DNA of 44,550 nucleotides from Spirochaetales bacterium (GTDB lineage Bacteria; Spirochaetota; Spirochaetia; DSM-27196; Alkalispirochaetaceae), in contig JANQHT010000165.1 in NCBI GenBank assembly GCA_028282545.1, positions 1-44,550 of the forward strand. Reading direction: 5' to 3'. Position 1 is the first letter of the stretch, and each line of letters begins with the position of its first letter. Under the pieces are notes generated by a model. The model was given only the letters and a program-made list of their open reading frames with translations, was not told where the DNA came from and did not search any database. Shown here piece after piece: positions 1 through 9,083 of the stretch. The position numbers and the translations under genes were made by a program.

Positions 1-978
1 ACTCGCCAGGCCGCGCCGCAGCATATCGAGGTACAGGCGCGTCACAGCCGCCCAACGATCGGGTCGCCCGGTACGCAACGTTTCGTCCCTGGAGAAGCGG
101 TCCGCAAGAGGCGCCGCCCGGGCCGCTCCCGTTTCTCCGCCGCGAGCAGCGTGCAACAGGACCAGTCCGTCCGGATCGATCGATTCCCAGGAGGGCGTAT
201 CGTCCACCAACAAACGGGAAACGTGAAGCGATAGGTGGGCCAGGGCGGCCACGTCCCGGCGGTGATGAAGAACCACGTCCTCTATCGGCCCGGGGTCTCC
301 CAGGCGATGGAACTCGCGGTAGCGGAAGGGAGCGAGTGACCCGGGAAGATCATCGGATCGATCACCACAGAGCGCGTGGTCCTCGATTGTACCGAGCCGG
401 CAGTCGGGCAGGCGATATCGATAGAGGCGCCGCGCAATCGGCAGCAGATCCAAGTGTGGACGCTCCGGAAAGGGCCGGCCCGTGAGGAGAAATCTCGTGC
501 GCAGGATGGGCACATCAAAGGCTGCGCCGTTGTACGAGACAAACACCGGTCCTTCACCGAGTCCAGTTTCGCTCTCGATCTCCCGGGCGACCGATTCCAG
601 AAAATCGGGCTCCGCACCAAAGTCGGAGAGGAAAAACTGGCGAACCAGCAACGCCCCTAGGGCCTCTCCGGACCGTTCAAAGCGGCCGAATCCGGCGAGG
701 AAGGCGACGTTGCCCGCCCCCCCGCTGAGTCCCGTTGTTTCCAGATCGAAGAAGAGCCCCTCTTCCCAACGCTCCAGGGGCGCAAGGACCGGATGGGGCC
801 GCCCGCCGGCGCGCCGCGAGGACTCCGGCTCCGGAGAGGGAACGCGTGTGTCCCGACGAAAGACACCGGGCGCCAAGCGCCGCCACTCCTTTCCCGGGGC
901 GACGTCCAGGAGCGCCCGCTCCCGCGGCGCGCGGCGAGGTTCGGTTCGCGCCGCCTTGAGACGCTGGTAGAGATCCAT
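1..978 (-). CDS. mrfB: MrfB-like DEDD exonuclease (YprB family), 3' end outside window
   Basis: The frame is open from the ATG at 978 to the window edge, giving 326 residues with the C-terminus missing. The RNase H-like exonuclease core is visible: DLE at residues 78-80 (ExoI), NGAAFD with Asp155 (ExoII) and HHRRD ending at Asp242 (ExoIII). That is the DEDD metal-binding set of YprB/MrfB. In Bacillus subtilis MrfB works with the helicase MrfA in excision repair of mitomycin C lesions (established knowledge). Here it starts 3 bases after the mrfA stop, so the pair is almost certainly co-translated. In B. subtilis a TPR-like C-terminal part follows; the truncated end here would hold it. The family call is firm; the lesion specificity is inferred. 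Confidence 0.85.
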   Translation of the reverse strand, partial: MDLYQRLKAARTEPRRAPRERALLDVAPGKEWRRLAPGVFRRDTRVPSPEPESSRRAGGRPHPVLAPLERWEEGLFFDLETTGLSGGAGNVAFLAGFGRFERSGEALGALLVRQFFLSDFGAEPDFLESVAREIESETGLGEGPVFVSYNGAAFDVPILRTRFLLTGRPFPERPHLDLLPIARRLYRYRLPDCRLGTIEDHALCGDRSDDLPGSLAPFRYREFHRLGDPGPIEDVVLHHRRDVAALAHLSLHVSRLLVDDTPSWESIDPDGLVLLHAARGGETGAARAAPLADRFSRDETLRTGRPDRWAAVTRLYLDMLRRGLAS

Positions 979-981
979 GCC

Positions 982-3270
982 CTACCCGGCCGGCCACCGG
1001 TCGATCAGGTGCCGCACGGCCGCCTTGGGGCTCCCGGAGTAGCCCTCCGCGGCGTCCAGGGGACCAACGCAGGAGGGGCAACCGGAATCGCAGGGACACG
1101 AAGCGATGCGTCCCCGGGCCGCGTCAAAGACGTGTCCAAAACGCTCCGCAAAGGTCTCCGCCACACCGCTCCCGCCGGGATAGCGGTCGTAGATGTAGAT
1201 GGCGGGCTCTCCGAAGTGACCGTCACGAATCGCGGCGTAGACCCCCATATCGGCGGGTGAACACATGAGGAACGCCGGTGCGACGTTGCGCAGAAGTCGG
1301 GCTAGGCGCTGCAGGGCAAGGGGACGCGCGGCAGCCTCGAGGCTCTCCAGGGCGGCGGCGGCCCGACTCTCCGGCGGAAGCAGGACGATCAGCGCCCGGG
1401 TGTGCATCTGCTCTTCCGGCAGGTCGATATTCCCGTACCCGACGTTTTCGTGCGACGAAAAGCGAATCTTTTTGAACTTCGCCGCGACACTGCGGACCAG
1501 GACGTCACCTATTACGAAGGACGCCCCCACCCGGTCCCGCCGCTCATCCTCGAGCAGCACCTTGACGTCGATCTTCAGCAGGGAGTCGGTGAAGTAGTCG
1601 GCGTCGGACCGTTCCACCAGGCAGCGCCGGTTGTCGATGTCGAGTTCCGTCACGACGTACTGGGAAGCGCGGTGGAGGTAGATCGCGTTGGTAAACAGCA
1701 GTTCCTTGGCCGAGGGCCGGTCCATCTCGCCGATGACGCGTTGTCCGCCGCCGGTGGTATCGACGATAACCACGTTGTCGCCGGTAGCGCTGCGAAGGGA
1801 GACGCCCTCCGCCGGGTACGACTGGTCCGCCCAGTGATACCGGTCGCCGCTCAGGCGAATCACCCCGTTCTCCTCCAGTACCGAGAGATACTCCGAGACG
1901 TCCCCGGGGAAGCCCTCCACGGCGGCAAAGGGTAGTTCGAACACGGCGCATTTGAGCTGGTCATAGAGAACGTAGGGGTTGTCCGGGTTTACAAAGGCGG
2001 ACTCCGGATTCTGTTCCAGGAAATAGTCGGGCTGCTCAACCATGAACTGGTCAAGCGGTGACGACGACGCAACCAGGACGGCGATGGAGACGCTCCGGCG
2101 GCGACCGGCGCGTCCCGCCTGTTGCAGCGTACTCGCCACGGAGCCGGGGAAACCGCCCAGGATCGCCGCATCCAGATCACCGATGTCGATACCGAGTTCG
2201 AGCGCATTGGTCGATACGACACCGGCAATGGTACCGTCACGGAGCCCGCGCTCGATCTCCCGCCGTTCGTTCGGCAGGTACCCGCCTCGATACGCCTCGA
2301 TCCGAACGCGCCGGTTGTCGGTGTAGACGTTGGCAAAGTCGCGGCGCAGGTATTCCGCGATCAGTTCCGTTCGCTGCCGTGACCGGGCAAAGACGATCGT
2401 CTTCACCCCCCGCTCGATAAAGGTCCTGGCCAGGCGCCGCGCCGAATGGACGACACCGCGCCGGATGCCCTGGGTCCGATCCACGTAGGGCGGGTTGTAC
2501 AGCACAAGGTGCCGCTCCCCCTGGGGCGCCCCGTTCAGATCGATCAGTTCGATATCCTCTTCCAGGATCCGCTCCGCCAACTCCCGGGGGTTACCGATCG
2601 TGGCTGAACAGAAGATGAACTGCGGATTCGATCCGTAGAAGCGGAGGACACGCTTGAGCCGGCGGATCACGTTGGTCACATGAGAGCCGAAAATGCCGCG
2701 ATACGTGTGGATTTCGTCCACCACGACGTAGCGCAGGTTTCGAAAGAACTGGTTCCACCGGGTGTGGTTGGGAAGAATACCGGTGTGCAGCATATCCGGG
2801 TTGGAGATAACGATTTGGCCCCGCGTTTTCGCCGCGGAGCGAATGTCCCGCGCCGTATCACCGTCAAAGGTCACGACCGCCACGGGAAGCCCCCCGTCTC
2901 CAACCGTCATGTTCAGTTCCGCCTGCTGATCCTGGCTCAACGCCTTGGTCGGAAAGAGGTAGAGCGCCCGCGTGTCGGGGTTCTCGAGAATCGCCTGGAG
3001 AACGGGCAGATTGTAGGAGAGCGTCTTCCCGGAGGCGGTAGGGGTAACGATCACGAAGTTACGGCCCTGTTGCGCCAGTTCCACCGCCCGCGCCTGGTGC
3101 GTATAGAGACGGTCGATTCCGCGCTTCGATAGGGCCGAGCGAATTCTCCCGTCGAGAGAGTCGGGGATGTCCGCGTACCGCCCTTCTCGCGCGGGCAGAA
3201 CCGACCAGTGACGGACCTGCTCCATAAACGCCGGGTCCGCACGCAACGCCTCGATTGCCTCTTTCACCAT
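982..3270 (-). CDS. mrfA: MrfA/YprA-type DEAD/DEAH helicase with C-terminal Cys cluster (DUF1998)
   Basis: This is a 762-residue superfamily 2 helicase. Walker A is TPTASGKT at residues 76-83, Walker B is DEIH at 185-188, motif III is SAT at 222-224, and a GRAGRR motif VI lies near the end of the second RecA domain. The C-terminal MrfA-type domain ends in a four-cysteine cluster (Cys725, Cys727, Cys731, Cys734), the metal site characteristic of YprA/MrfA and Hrq1-like helicases. MrfA is a 3'-5' DNA helicase acting with MrfB in a UvrABC-independent repair route. The start at 3270 is only 58 bases from the divergent glgC start, so the two genes share an intergenic region. No frameshift or missing motif was seen. 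Confidence 0.92.
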   Translation of the reverse strand: MVKEAIEALRADPAFMEQVRHWSVLPAREGRYADIPDSLDGRIRSALSKRGIDRLYTHQARAVELAQQGRNFVIVTPTASGKTLSYNLPVLQAILENPDTRALYLFPTKALSQDQQAELNMTVGDGGLPVAVVTFDGDTARDIRSAAKTRGQIVISNPDMLHTGILPNHTRWNQFFRNLRYVVVDEIHTYRGIFGSHVTNVIRRLKRVLRFYGSNPQFIFCSATIGNPRELAERILEEDIELIDLNGAPQGERHLVLYNPPYVDRTQGIRRGVVHSARRLARTFIERGVKTIVFARSRQRTELIAEYLRRDFANVYTDNRRVRIEAYRGGYLPNERREIERGLRDGTIAGVVSTNALELGIDIGDLDAAILGGFPGSVASTLQQAGRAGRRRSVSIAVLVASSSPLDQFMVEQPDYFLEQNPESAFVNPDNPYVLYDQLKCAVFELPFAAVEGFPGDVSEYLSVLEENGVIRLSGDRYHWADQSYPAEGVSLRSATGDNVVIVDTTGGGQRVIGEMDRPSAKELLFTNAIYLHRASQYVVTELDIDNRRCLVERSDADYFTDSLLKIDVKVLLEDERRDRVGASFVIGDVLVRSVAAKFKKIRFSSHENVGYGNIDLPEEQMHTRALIVLLPPESRAAAALESLEAAARPLALQRLARLLRNVAPAFLMCSPADMGVYAAIRDGHFGEPAIYIYDRYPGGSGVAETFAERFGHVFDAARGRIASCPCDSGCPSCVGPLDAAEGYSGSPKAAVRHLIDRWPAG

Positions 3271-3291
3271 AGGGCGTCATCGTATCATAAC

Positions 3292-3320
3292 TTGACCCGC
3301 CACTTGAGTGGCCCTACACT
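3292..3320 (+). promoter_or_regulatory. Sigma-70-type promoter of glgC, near-leaderless
   Basis: A TTGACC -35 at 3292-3297, a 17-base spacer and a TACACT -10 at 3315-3320 precede the glgC ATG at 3329. The predicted transcription start, about 3327, leaves roughly two leader bases. No Shine-Dalgarno sequence is present. Confidence 0.6.
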
Positions 3321-3328
3321 GAACCCAT

Positions 3329-4612
3329 ATGAAAGATGTATTGACCGTTGTCATGGGCGGCGGAAAGGGAACGCGCCTCTATCCGCTGACGAAAGAGCGT
3401 GCAAAACCGGCGGTACCATTCGGAGCGAAGTATCGTCTCGTAGACATTCCGCTGTCGAACAGTATCAACGCCGGGTTCATGCGCATTTACGTGCTCACGC
3501 AGTTCAACACGGCGTCGTTGCATCTTCATATCAGCAACACCTACAACTTCGATTCGTTTTCGAAGGGATTCGTGGAGATTCTTGCGGCGGAACAGACCTT
3601 CACCAGCCAGAACTGGTACCAGGGGACGGCGGACGCGGTGCGACAAAACCTCGTTCATTTCCGCACCCAAAAGCCGAGCCACTACCTTATCCTCTCCGGC
3701 GACCAGCTCTACAAGATGGACCTATCCGATTTTTATCGGCACCATCTCGAAACCGATGCCGACGTCACGGTGGCAGCCCTGCCGGTGACGCGTGAGGAGG
3801 CGGTCGGGTTCGGCATCCTCACCGTGGACACATCGTCTCGGATTACGGAGTTCACCGAGAAGCCGGCGATCGACAAAAACGTCGACCACATGCGCATTCC
3901 GGCGAGCCTGGCCAAAGAACTGCCGAACTACGCAAAGGGGCGCGACTTCCTGGCGTCCATGGGAATCTACTTCTTCAAGGCGGAGGCCCTCGAGGCGGCC
4001 CTGGACAACACGATGACCGATTTCGGCCACCAAGTCATTCCCAATCTTATCGACAACGCCACCGCCTCCGCGTACCTCTTTAATGGATTCTGGGAGGATA
4101 TCGGGACGATCGAGAGCTTCTACGAGACGAGCCTGAGCCTGGCCGATATCGAGCCCGAACTCTCCCTCTACGACGAGAGCACCCCGATCTACACACATCG
4201 ACGAGATCTTCCGCCCAGCAAATTCAACTCGGCGACGATCTCCCGGAGCCTCACCGCCGATGGTTGTATCATCACCGACGGCACGGTTTCGTCGTCCATC
4301 ATCGGCATCCGAACGATCCTCCGCGAGGGAAGTTCCCTGGACGGTGTCATCTGCATGGGTGCGGACTACTACGAGGAACCGGGGCCTGCGAGACTCGAGG
4401 ACGGAAAGGCGGTCCCGCCGATAGGAATTGGAAAGGGGTGCCGCATTCGCAAGGCGATTGTCGACAAGAACGCCCGCATCGGCGACGGTTGTACCGTCGG
4501 ATGGGACGGCATTCCGCCGGACGGCGACTACGAACGCTGCCTCGTCCGCGAGGGCATCATCATCATCCCGAAAAACGCGGTGCTCCCGCCGGGAACCACG
4601 ATCGCACCGTAA
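3329..4612 (+). CDS. glgC: Glucose-1-phosphate adenylyltransferase (ADP-glucose pyrophosphorylase)
   Basis: This 427-residue enzyme makes ADP-glucose from ATP and glucose-1-phosphate, the committed step of bacterial glycogen synthesis. The nucleotide-binding signature GGGKGTRL is at residues 10-17, followed by the KPAVPFG and YRLVDIPLSN segments. The GTADAVRQN loop (99-107) and an EKP motif in the sugar-binding region are also present. The C-terminal third has the left-handed beta-helix pattern of acyltransferase-like repeats, as in all GlgC proteins. The length is normal. No other glycogen gene is adjacent; the next gene, a metal ATPase, starts 6 bases downstream, so the two are probably co-transcribed despite unrelated functions. 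The start is taken at 3329 because the promoter places the mRNA 5' end there. Confidence 0.95.
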   Translation: MKDVLTVVMGGGKGTRLYPLTKERAKPAVPFGAKYRLVDIPLSNSINAGFMRIYVLTQFNTASLHLHISNTYNFDSFSKGFVEILAAEQTFTSQNWYQGTADAVRQNLVHFRTQKPSHYLILSGDQLYKMDLSDFYRHHLETDADVTVAALPVTREEAVGFGILTVDTSSRITEFTEKPAIDKNVDHMRIPASLAKELPNYAKGRDFLASMGIYFFKAEALEAALDNTMTDFGHQVIPNLIDNATASAYLFNGFWEDIGTIESFYETSLSLADIEPELSLYDESTPIYTHRRDLPPSKFNSATISRSLTADGCIITDGTVSSSIIGIRTILREGSSLDGVICMGADYYEEPGPARLEDGKAVPPIGIGKGCRIRKAIVDKNARIGDGCTVGWDGIPPDGDYERCLVREGIIIIPKNAVLPPGTTIAP

Positions 4613-4618
4613 CGCACC

Positions 4619-6970
4619 ATGGCGAGCTGCGAACTCATCATCGACCGCTACCTGGCGGAGATGCCCGAGGTGACGTACGTTCAGATCGATCCGGCGCGCA
4701 AAACGCTCTCCTTCGAGACCGAAGGTGACGTAAGCGCCGACACGGAACGGCGCCTGGCGGAACTGCGGGGCGATCTCGATTCGAACCTCCGGTATTGCCC
4801 CTTCGACTCCCGGGACGATCTCGCGAACTACTGTATCTCCTGTCGACACATCACCAAGGCGAGCCACGTCGATCTGGGGGCGCGGTCCCTGGCGCGGAAG
4901 GGCATGATCCGCGTCCAGCGCTCCCTTGACGTACGCGTTGATCCGCTGCGCCGGACAACGCTCCCGATTCACGAAGAGGGGCCGCGGCCCGAGGGCAAAC
5001 CCGGCGCAGAACGAGGTGGGGCGAGCGTTGTCAGGCGCCTCCGTTCCTTGAGCGAACGCCTCTTTACCGTTGAACGCCTGGAGGCGTTCTTTGTAGCGAT
5101 CACCTTTGCCGCGATGGTAACCGGCCGGGTCCTTGAGCGAAACGCGGTTCCCGGTCGGTGGATCGTGTGGCTGGTGGCGTACCTGACCGGCGGCTATTTC
5201 GGGCTCACCTCGGGAATCGAGAAGATCCGGGAACGGAAGATCGACGTAGACTTGCTCATGATCCTGGCCGCCCTGGGTGCCGCCGCAGTGGGCGCCCCCT
5301 TCGAAGGCGTACTGCTTCTGTTTCTCTTTTCACTTTCCAACGTTCTCCAGGATTTCGCCCTCGATCGGACGAGGAGCGCTATCGAATCGCTCGTGAAGTT
5401 GCGCCCCACCACGGCGGAGGTGCTGCGGGACGGCATGTGGATGGAGGTGCCGGTCGAAGCGGTGGGAGTGGGCGAACGATTTCGAGTCCGTCCGGGAGGT
5501 CGCGCACCACTGGACGGCGTGGTTGAAGCGGGTACCAGCGCAATGGACGAGGCGATTCTGACCGGGGAATCGCGTCCCGTTGAAAAGCAGCCCGGTTCGG
5601 AGGTTCTCTCCGGGGCCATCAACGGGTCCGGGAGCCTGGAGGTAACGGTAGCTACAGCGGCTGCGGATTCAACGATAGCCCGGATCGTCCGGATGGTGGA
5701 GCAGGCACGGGAGAACAAGGCGCGCACCGAACACATGCTTGACCGCTTTGAACAGTGGTACACGGTCGTGGTCCTCGCCGGCACGGCCGCGGCGGTCGCC
5801 ATCCCTACCCTGCTGCTCGGCGAGGCGTGGTCGCCGGCCTTCTACCGCGCCATGACGATAATGGTTGCGGCGTCGCCCTGCGCGCTGGTGATCAGCACGC
5901 CCGCCAGTGTGCTCTCCGCGATCGGGAACGGGGCGCGCCGGGGAATCCTCTTCAAGGGCGGCGTCTATGTGGAGCAGGCCGCGCGCATCAGGGCCGTCGC
6001 CTTTGACAAGACCGGCACGCTCACCTACGGGGCACTCTCCGTCTCCGACATCGTTCCCGCCGCCGGTGAAACTGAGTCGTCGATCCTCGCCGCGGCCGCT
6101 GCCCTCGAAGAGCACTCCGAACACGCCATCGCCCGCGCCGTGGTCGCTTCGGCAAACGAGCGCGGAGTAGACATACCCGCGATAGAGCACTTCGATTCGC
6201 TGGCGGGGCGCGGGATCGTCGGCCAGGTGGAGGGGCGGCGCCTCCGGATCGGGACCCCGGCGTTTATCAGGGAGATCGGTCCCCACGATCCGTCGGAGAT
6301 CCTCGGGTGCGCAGAGGAATTGGCCGACGAGGGACGAACCATCGTGACCATCGCGGAAGAATGCGATGACGGGGCCACGGTCCTGGGCGTGTTCGGCCTG
6401 CGCGACACGCTCAGACCCGATGCGGAGCGCGCGATCCGTCGACTCCGGTCGGCCGGGGTTGAGCACGTAATCATGCTGACCGGTGACAACATCCAGACCG
6501 CCCGACGCGTCGCGAGAGAGGCCAGCGTCGACGACGTCCGGGCGGAGCTGCTTCCGGACGAAAAACTTCGTACGATCGAGGACCTGCAGGAGTCCTACGG
6601 GCACCTTGCGATGGTAGGCGACGGTGTAAACGACGCTCCCGCTCTGGCGCGCTCCGACATCGGGATCGCCATGGGTGCCCGCGGCACGGACGTCGCGATG
6701 GAAACGGCCGACATCGTCCTGATGGGCGACGATCTCTGCAACATCCCCTACGTACTATCACTCAGCCGCGCCACGCGACGGACGCTGATATTCAACCTGG
6801 GACTCGCGCTCGGGCTGATCGTCGTTATGCTGGTAGGCATCTTCTGGATCGCCCTGCCCCTTCCGCTTGCGGTTGTGGGACACGAGGGCGGCACCGTACT
6901 GGTATCGTTGAACGGGCTGCGGCTTCTCCTGTTCCGGGACCGGGGGAACCGCGGTGAAGACGTCCCGTGA
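4619..6970 (+). CDS. Heavy-metal-translocating P1B-type ATPase (Zn/Cd/Pb/Co-like)
   Basis: This 783-residue integral membrane pump couples ATP hydrolysis to metal export. Visible motifs are TGES (residues 315-318), the intramembrane metal site SPC at 419-421, the phosphorylation site DKTGTLT with Asp463, and GDGVNDAP in the hinge. SPC rather than CPC argues against copper-type CPC pumps and fits the Zn/Cd/Co class. Two oddities stand out. The conserved SEHP motif of P1B pumps reads SEHA (around His502). The N-terminal domain is a poor match to a standard HMA domain and instead carries Cys60 and a CxxC at 72-75. The gene starts 6 bases after glgC and its stop overlaps the next start codon. Exact metal specificity cannot be read. 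Confidence 0.9.
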   Translation: MASCELIIDRYLAEMPEVTYVQIDPARKTLSFETEGDVSADTERRLAELRGDLDSNLRYCPFDSRDDLANYCISCRHITKASHVDLGARSLARKGMIRVQRSLDVRVDPLRRTTLPIHEEGPRPEGKPGAERGGASVVRRLRSLSERLFTVERLEAFFVAITFAAMVTGRVLERNAVPGRWIVWLVAYLTGGYFGLTSGIEKIRERKIDVDLLMILAALGAAAVGAPFEGVLLLFLFSLSNVLQDFALDRTRSAIESLVKLRPTTAEVLRDGMWMEVPVEAVGVGERFRVRPGGRAPLDGVVEAGTSAMDEAILTGESRPVEKQPGSEVLSGAINGSGSLEVTVATAAADSTIARIVRMVEQARENKARTEHMLDRFEQWYTVVVLAGTAAAVAIPTLLLGEAWSPAFYRAMTIMVAASPCALVISTPASVLSAIGNGARRGILFKGGVYVEQAARIRAVAFDKTGTLTYGALSVSDIVPAAGETESSILAAAAALEEHSEHAIARAVVASANERGVDIPAIEHFDSLAGRGIVGQVEGRRLRIGTPAFIREIGPHDPSEILGCAEELADEGRTIVTIAEECDDGATVLGVFGLRDTLRPDAERAIRRLRSAGVEHVIMLTGDNIQTARRVAREASVDDVRAELLPDEKLRTIEDLQESYGHLAMVGDGVNDAPALARSDIGIAMGARGTDVAMETADIVLMGDDLCNIPYVLSLSRATRRTLIFNLGLALGLIVVMLVGIFWIALPLPLAVVGHEGGTVLVSLNGLRLLLFRDRGNRGEDVP

Positions 6971-7650
6971 CGCCCCACGGCGGGACGGCGTGCCGCCTCT
7001 GCGGGGCGGTAACGGAACCCTTTTGGAGATCGCCACAGAACCGAACGTATACGCGCTGCCCGGAGTGCGGGCTCATCCAGCGCCCGGAGGCTGAACTGCC
7101 CGGCGCCGCCGAAGAGAGGGCGCGCTACGAAACGCACCAGAACTCCCACGACAACGCGGGGTACGTTGCGTACCAACGGAGGTTTGCGGAGGCCACCGTC
7201 CTGGCGCGAATGCAACCGCCCGCCGCGATCCTCGATTTCGGGTGCGGGCCGGGGCCGGTCCTGGCCGACCTGCTCTCCGAACAGGGATTCGAGGTGGCTA
7301 CCTACGATCCCTTTTTCGCCCCGGACTCCACGGCGCTGGACCGCACCTACGACGCCGTGTGCGCCGTGGAGGTGGCGGAACACTTTCACAACCCGCGGGA
7401 GTCCTTCGAGGCGCTCTCGCACCTCGTGAAACCCGGGGGGTGGCTCTTTCTCCGGACCGAGCTGTTCGACGGCACCAGGGAAGAGTTCTCGAACTGGTGG
7501 TACACAAACGACTTCACACACGTTGCGTTCTACGGGAGCGAAACTCTTGTTGTGATCGCCAAGCTTTTTGGTTTCCTCCACGCCGGGACCCTCGTCGGAA
7601 CGATGATCGCGATGAAACGACAACCAGACCATCGATCGGCCGCTCCTTGA
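6967..7650 (+). CDS. Class I SAM-dependent methyltransferase with N-terminal zinc-ribbon-like motif
   Basis: This 227-residue protein has two CxxC pairs near the N-terminus (Cys9, Cys12, Cys31, Cys34), likely a zinc ribbon. A Methyltransf_23-type Rossmann domain follows. Motif I is LDFGCGPGP around residues 89-97, an acidic VEVAEHF motif follows, and then a KPGG turn. The start is the GTG at 6967, overlapping the ATPase stop codon (GTGA), so translation is coupled. The substrate is unknown. Relatives with this layout often occur with 2-oxoglutarate-type or sugar modification systems, but nothing nearby supports a specific target. Confidence 0.8.
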   Translation: MTPHGGTACRLCGAVTEPFWRSPQNRTYTRCPECGLIQRPEAELPGAAEERARYETHQNSHDNAGYVAYQRRFAEATVLARMQPPAAILDFGCGPGPVLADLLSEQGFEVATYDPFFAPDSTALDRTYDAVCAVEVAEHFHNPRESFEALSHLVKPGGWLFLRTELFDGTREEFSNWWYTNDFTHVAFYGSETLVVIAKLFGFLHAGTLVGTMIAMKRQPDHRSAAP

Positions 7651-7702
7651 CAAAACCGCTCGTTTCCCGCCCGCAACGCCGACGTGATACGTGGCATCGC
7701 GT

Positions 7703-7731
7703 GAGGTTCCTGACCTCGGGTTGAACCCGAG
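7703..7731. promoter_or_regulatory. Overlapping palindromes upstream of the sensor kinase promoter
   Basis: A perfect inverted repeat CTCGGGTT-G-AACCCGAG occupies 7715-7731. A second one, GAGGT-N5-ACCTC, occupies 7703-7717 and shares three bases with it. No T-run follows, and the one-base centre suits a protein operator better than a terminator. The site lies about 65 bases before the putative -35 of the kinase gene. Confidence 0.4.
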
Positions 7732-7796
7732 ACGATCCGGTTTGGTTTTCGCGGAAAGCGTAGATTCAGTCGGAGTAACGAGCCCAAGACACAAAC

Positions 7797-7825
7797 TTGT
7801 CGGGTCCAATCAGACCGACTATTCT
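7797..7825 (+). promoter_or_regulatory. Putative promoter of the histidine kinase gene
   Basis: TTGTCG at 7797-7802, a 17-base spacer and TATTCT at 7820-7825 place the transcription start near 7832. That is only about 4 bases before the ATG at 7836. Each hexamer matches consensus at about four positions. Confidence 0.4.
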
Positions 7826-7835
7826 ACATACATCA

Positions 7836-9083
7836 ATGATCGGTTCCGTTGCCCGCACATTGACCCCGATTCGTATCGCTTTCATTCGGATTCTTCCGAC
7901 GCTCTCTTTTTTCGGCGCGCTCTACGACACGATGTATCGACGAGTGTTACTGGTACGACCGTCAGAGGAACTGGCAATAGAGGCACTCGTTCTCGGCGGA
8001 CTCGCTGCGCTCACAGCGGTGGGACTGCTGTTTTCAATCGAAACACGAAGCGACCATCCGTCCCCTGTCTACGGTGCCTTCGCCTTCGCCAGTGCGCTGT
8101 TTGTTGTTTCGATTGGCGATCTTACCGGCCTCGCGATCGTTGTTTGTCTCTACTCGTTTGTTGCGGGTATTCGAGCCGGCAAAATCTGTTTCGCGGTATG
8201 TGTACAGGTAGCGTGGGTAGTCGTCGTTGCGGCTCTCAGCACAGCTCGGCCAATTTGGGAACCCCTGCCGCCGGTTGATGAATTCGAGATTCGGTACGTC
8301 TTGTTTTCCCTAGGAGTGGTTGTTCCGCCGCTCATTGAGCACGAAGTGACCAAGAGGTATGTGGCCCGACTGAAACGGACGAATTGCAGTCTGGAATCTG
8401 CCGTCGATGAACTCTCGGCGGCAAACATGTCGTATAACACGTTCGTACAGATGGCCGAATCGCAGGCGGCGCGCCACGAGCGAAGCCGCATTACGCGAGA
8501 AATCCACGACGGTGTCGGGTACGCGTTGACGAACCTGATTATGCTGGCGGAATCGGCGCAAGATATCGCGCGACGTGATCCGAAGCTCCTGGGTGATTCA
8601 CTCTCGACAATTCGCAATCAGGCGAGGGTTGCGTTGAGCGATACCCGAAGGGCGCTGCGTGAGTTACGCAAAGCCGAACAAGGGCTTATGCACGGTCAGG
8701 AGGCGATCTCCCACATGATGGATGTTTTCGAACAGGCCACGGGAGTGCGAGCTGACAGAGAGTTTCTCATTCCGCACGGAACTTTGGAGAACCCGCGGGT
8801 ATTCCCGGTCGTCTACAGACTCGTTCAGGAAGCGCTGACAAACTCCTTTCGGCACGGACATGCGACCGTGGTGCATCTACGCGTCTGGTACGTCGAGACG
8901 AAGCTGGTCGTTTCGGTCACCGACAACGGACAGGCACCGCAGGAAATCACAGAGGGAATCGGTCTACAAGGTATGCGGGAGCGATTGGGTGAGATCGGCG
9001 GCGAGCTTTCATACCATTCGCTCATGGGGTTCACGGTCATAGCGCACATTCCATTTCCCGCATCTGAGGTCGCGTATGCATAG
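7836..9083 (+). CDS. Membrane sensor histidine kinase, HisKA_3/NarX-DegS type
   Basis: The N-terminal half holds about five or six hydrophobic segments without a large extracytoplasmic loop, so the signal is probably read within or next to the membrane. A short linker helix follows. The dimerisation domain carries the phospho-acceptor in the REIHDGVG motif (His224 from this start). The ATPase domain shows QEALTNSFRH (N box), a DNG motif and GIGLQGMRERL (G box). The kinase phosphorylates the downstream regulator, whose start overlaps it by 8 bases. An in-frame TTG at 7797 would add 13 residues but lies inside the putative -35 hexamer; the ATG at 7836 is preferred, with no Shine-Dalgarno sequence. 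Confidence 0.88.
   Translation: MIGSVARTLTPIRIAFIRILPTLSFFGALYDTMYRRVLLVRPSEELAIEALVLGGLAALTAVGLLFSIETRSDHPSPVYGAFAFASALFVVSIGDLTGLAIVVCLYSFVAGIRAGKICFAVCVQVAWVVVVAALSTARPIWEPLPPVDEFEIRYVLFSLGVVVPPLIEHEVTKRYVARLKRTNCSLESAVDELSAANMSYNTFVQMAESQAARHERSRITREIHDGVGYALTNLIMLAESAQDIARRDPKLLGDSLSTIRNQARVALSDTRRALRELRKAEQGLMHGQEAISHMMDVFEQATGVRADREFLIPHGTLENPRVFPVVYRLVQEALTNSFRHGHATVVHLRVWYVETKLVVSVTDNGQAPQEITEGIGLQGMRERLGEIGGELSYHSLMGFTVIAHIPFPASEVAYA

Noticed and set aside
3722..4972. Long 416-codon frame opposite glgC and the metal ATPase
   Set aside because: It is antisense to two clearly conserved genes and has no ribosome site or recognisable domain; GC-rich codon bias creates such frames.
5669..6604. 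311-codon frame opposite the metal ATPase
   Set aside because: Antisense shadow of a conserved gene; no domain pattern.
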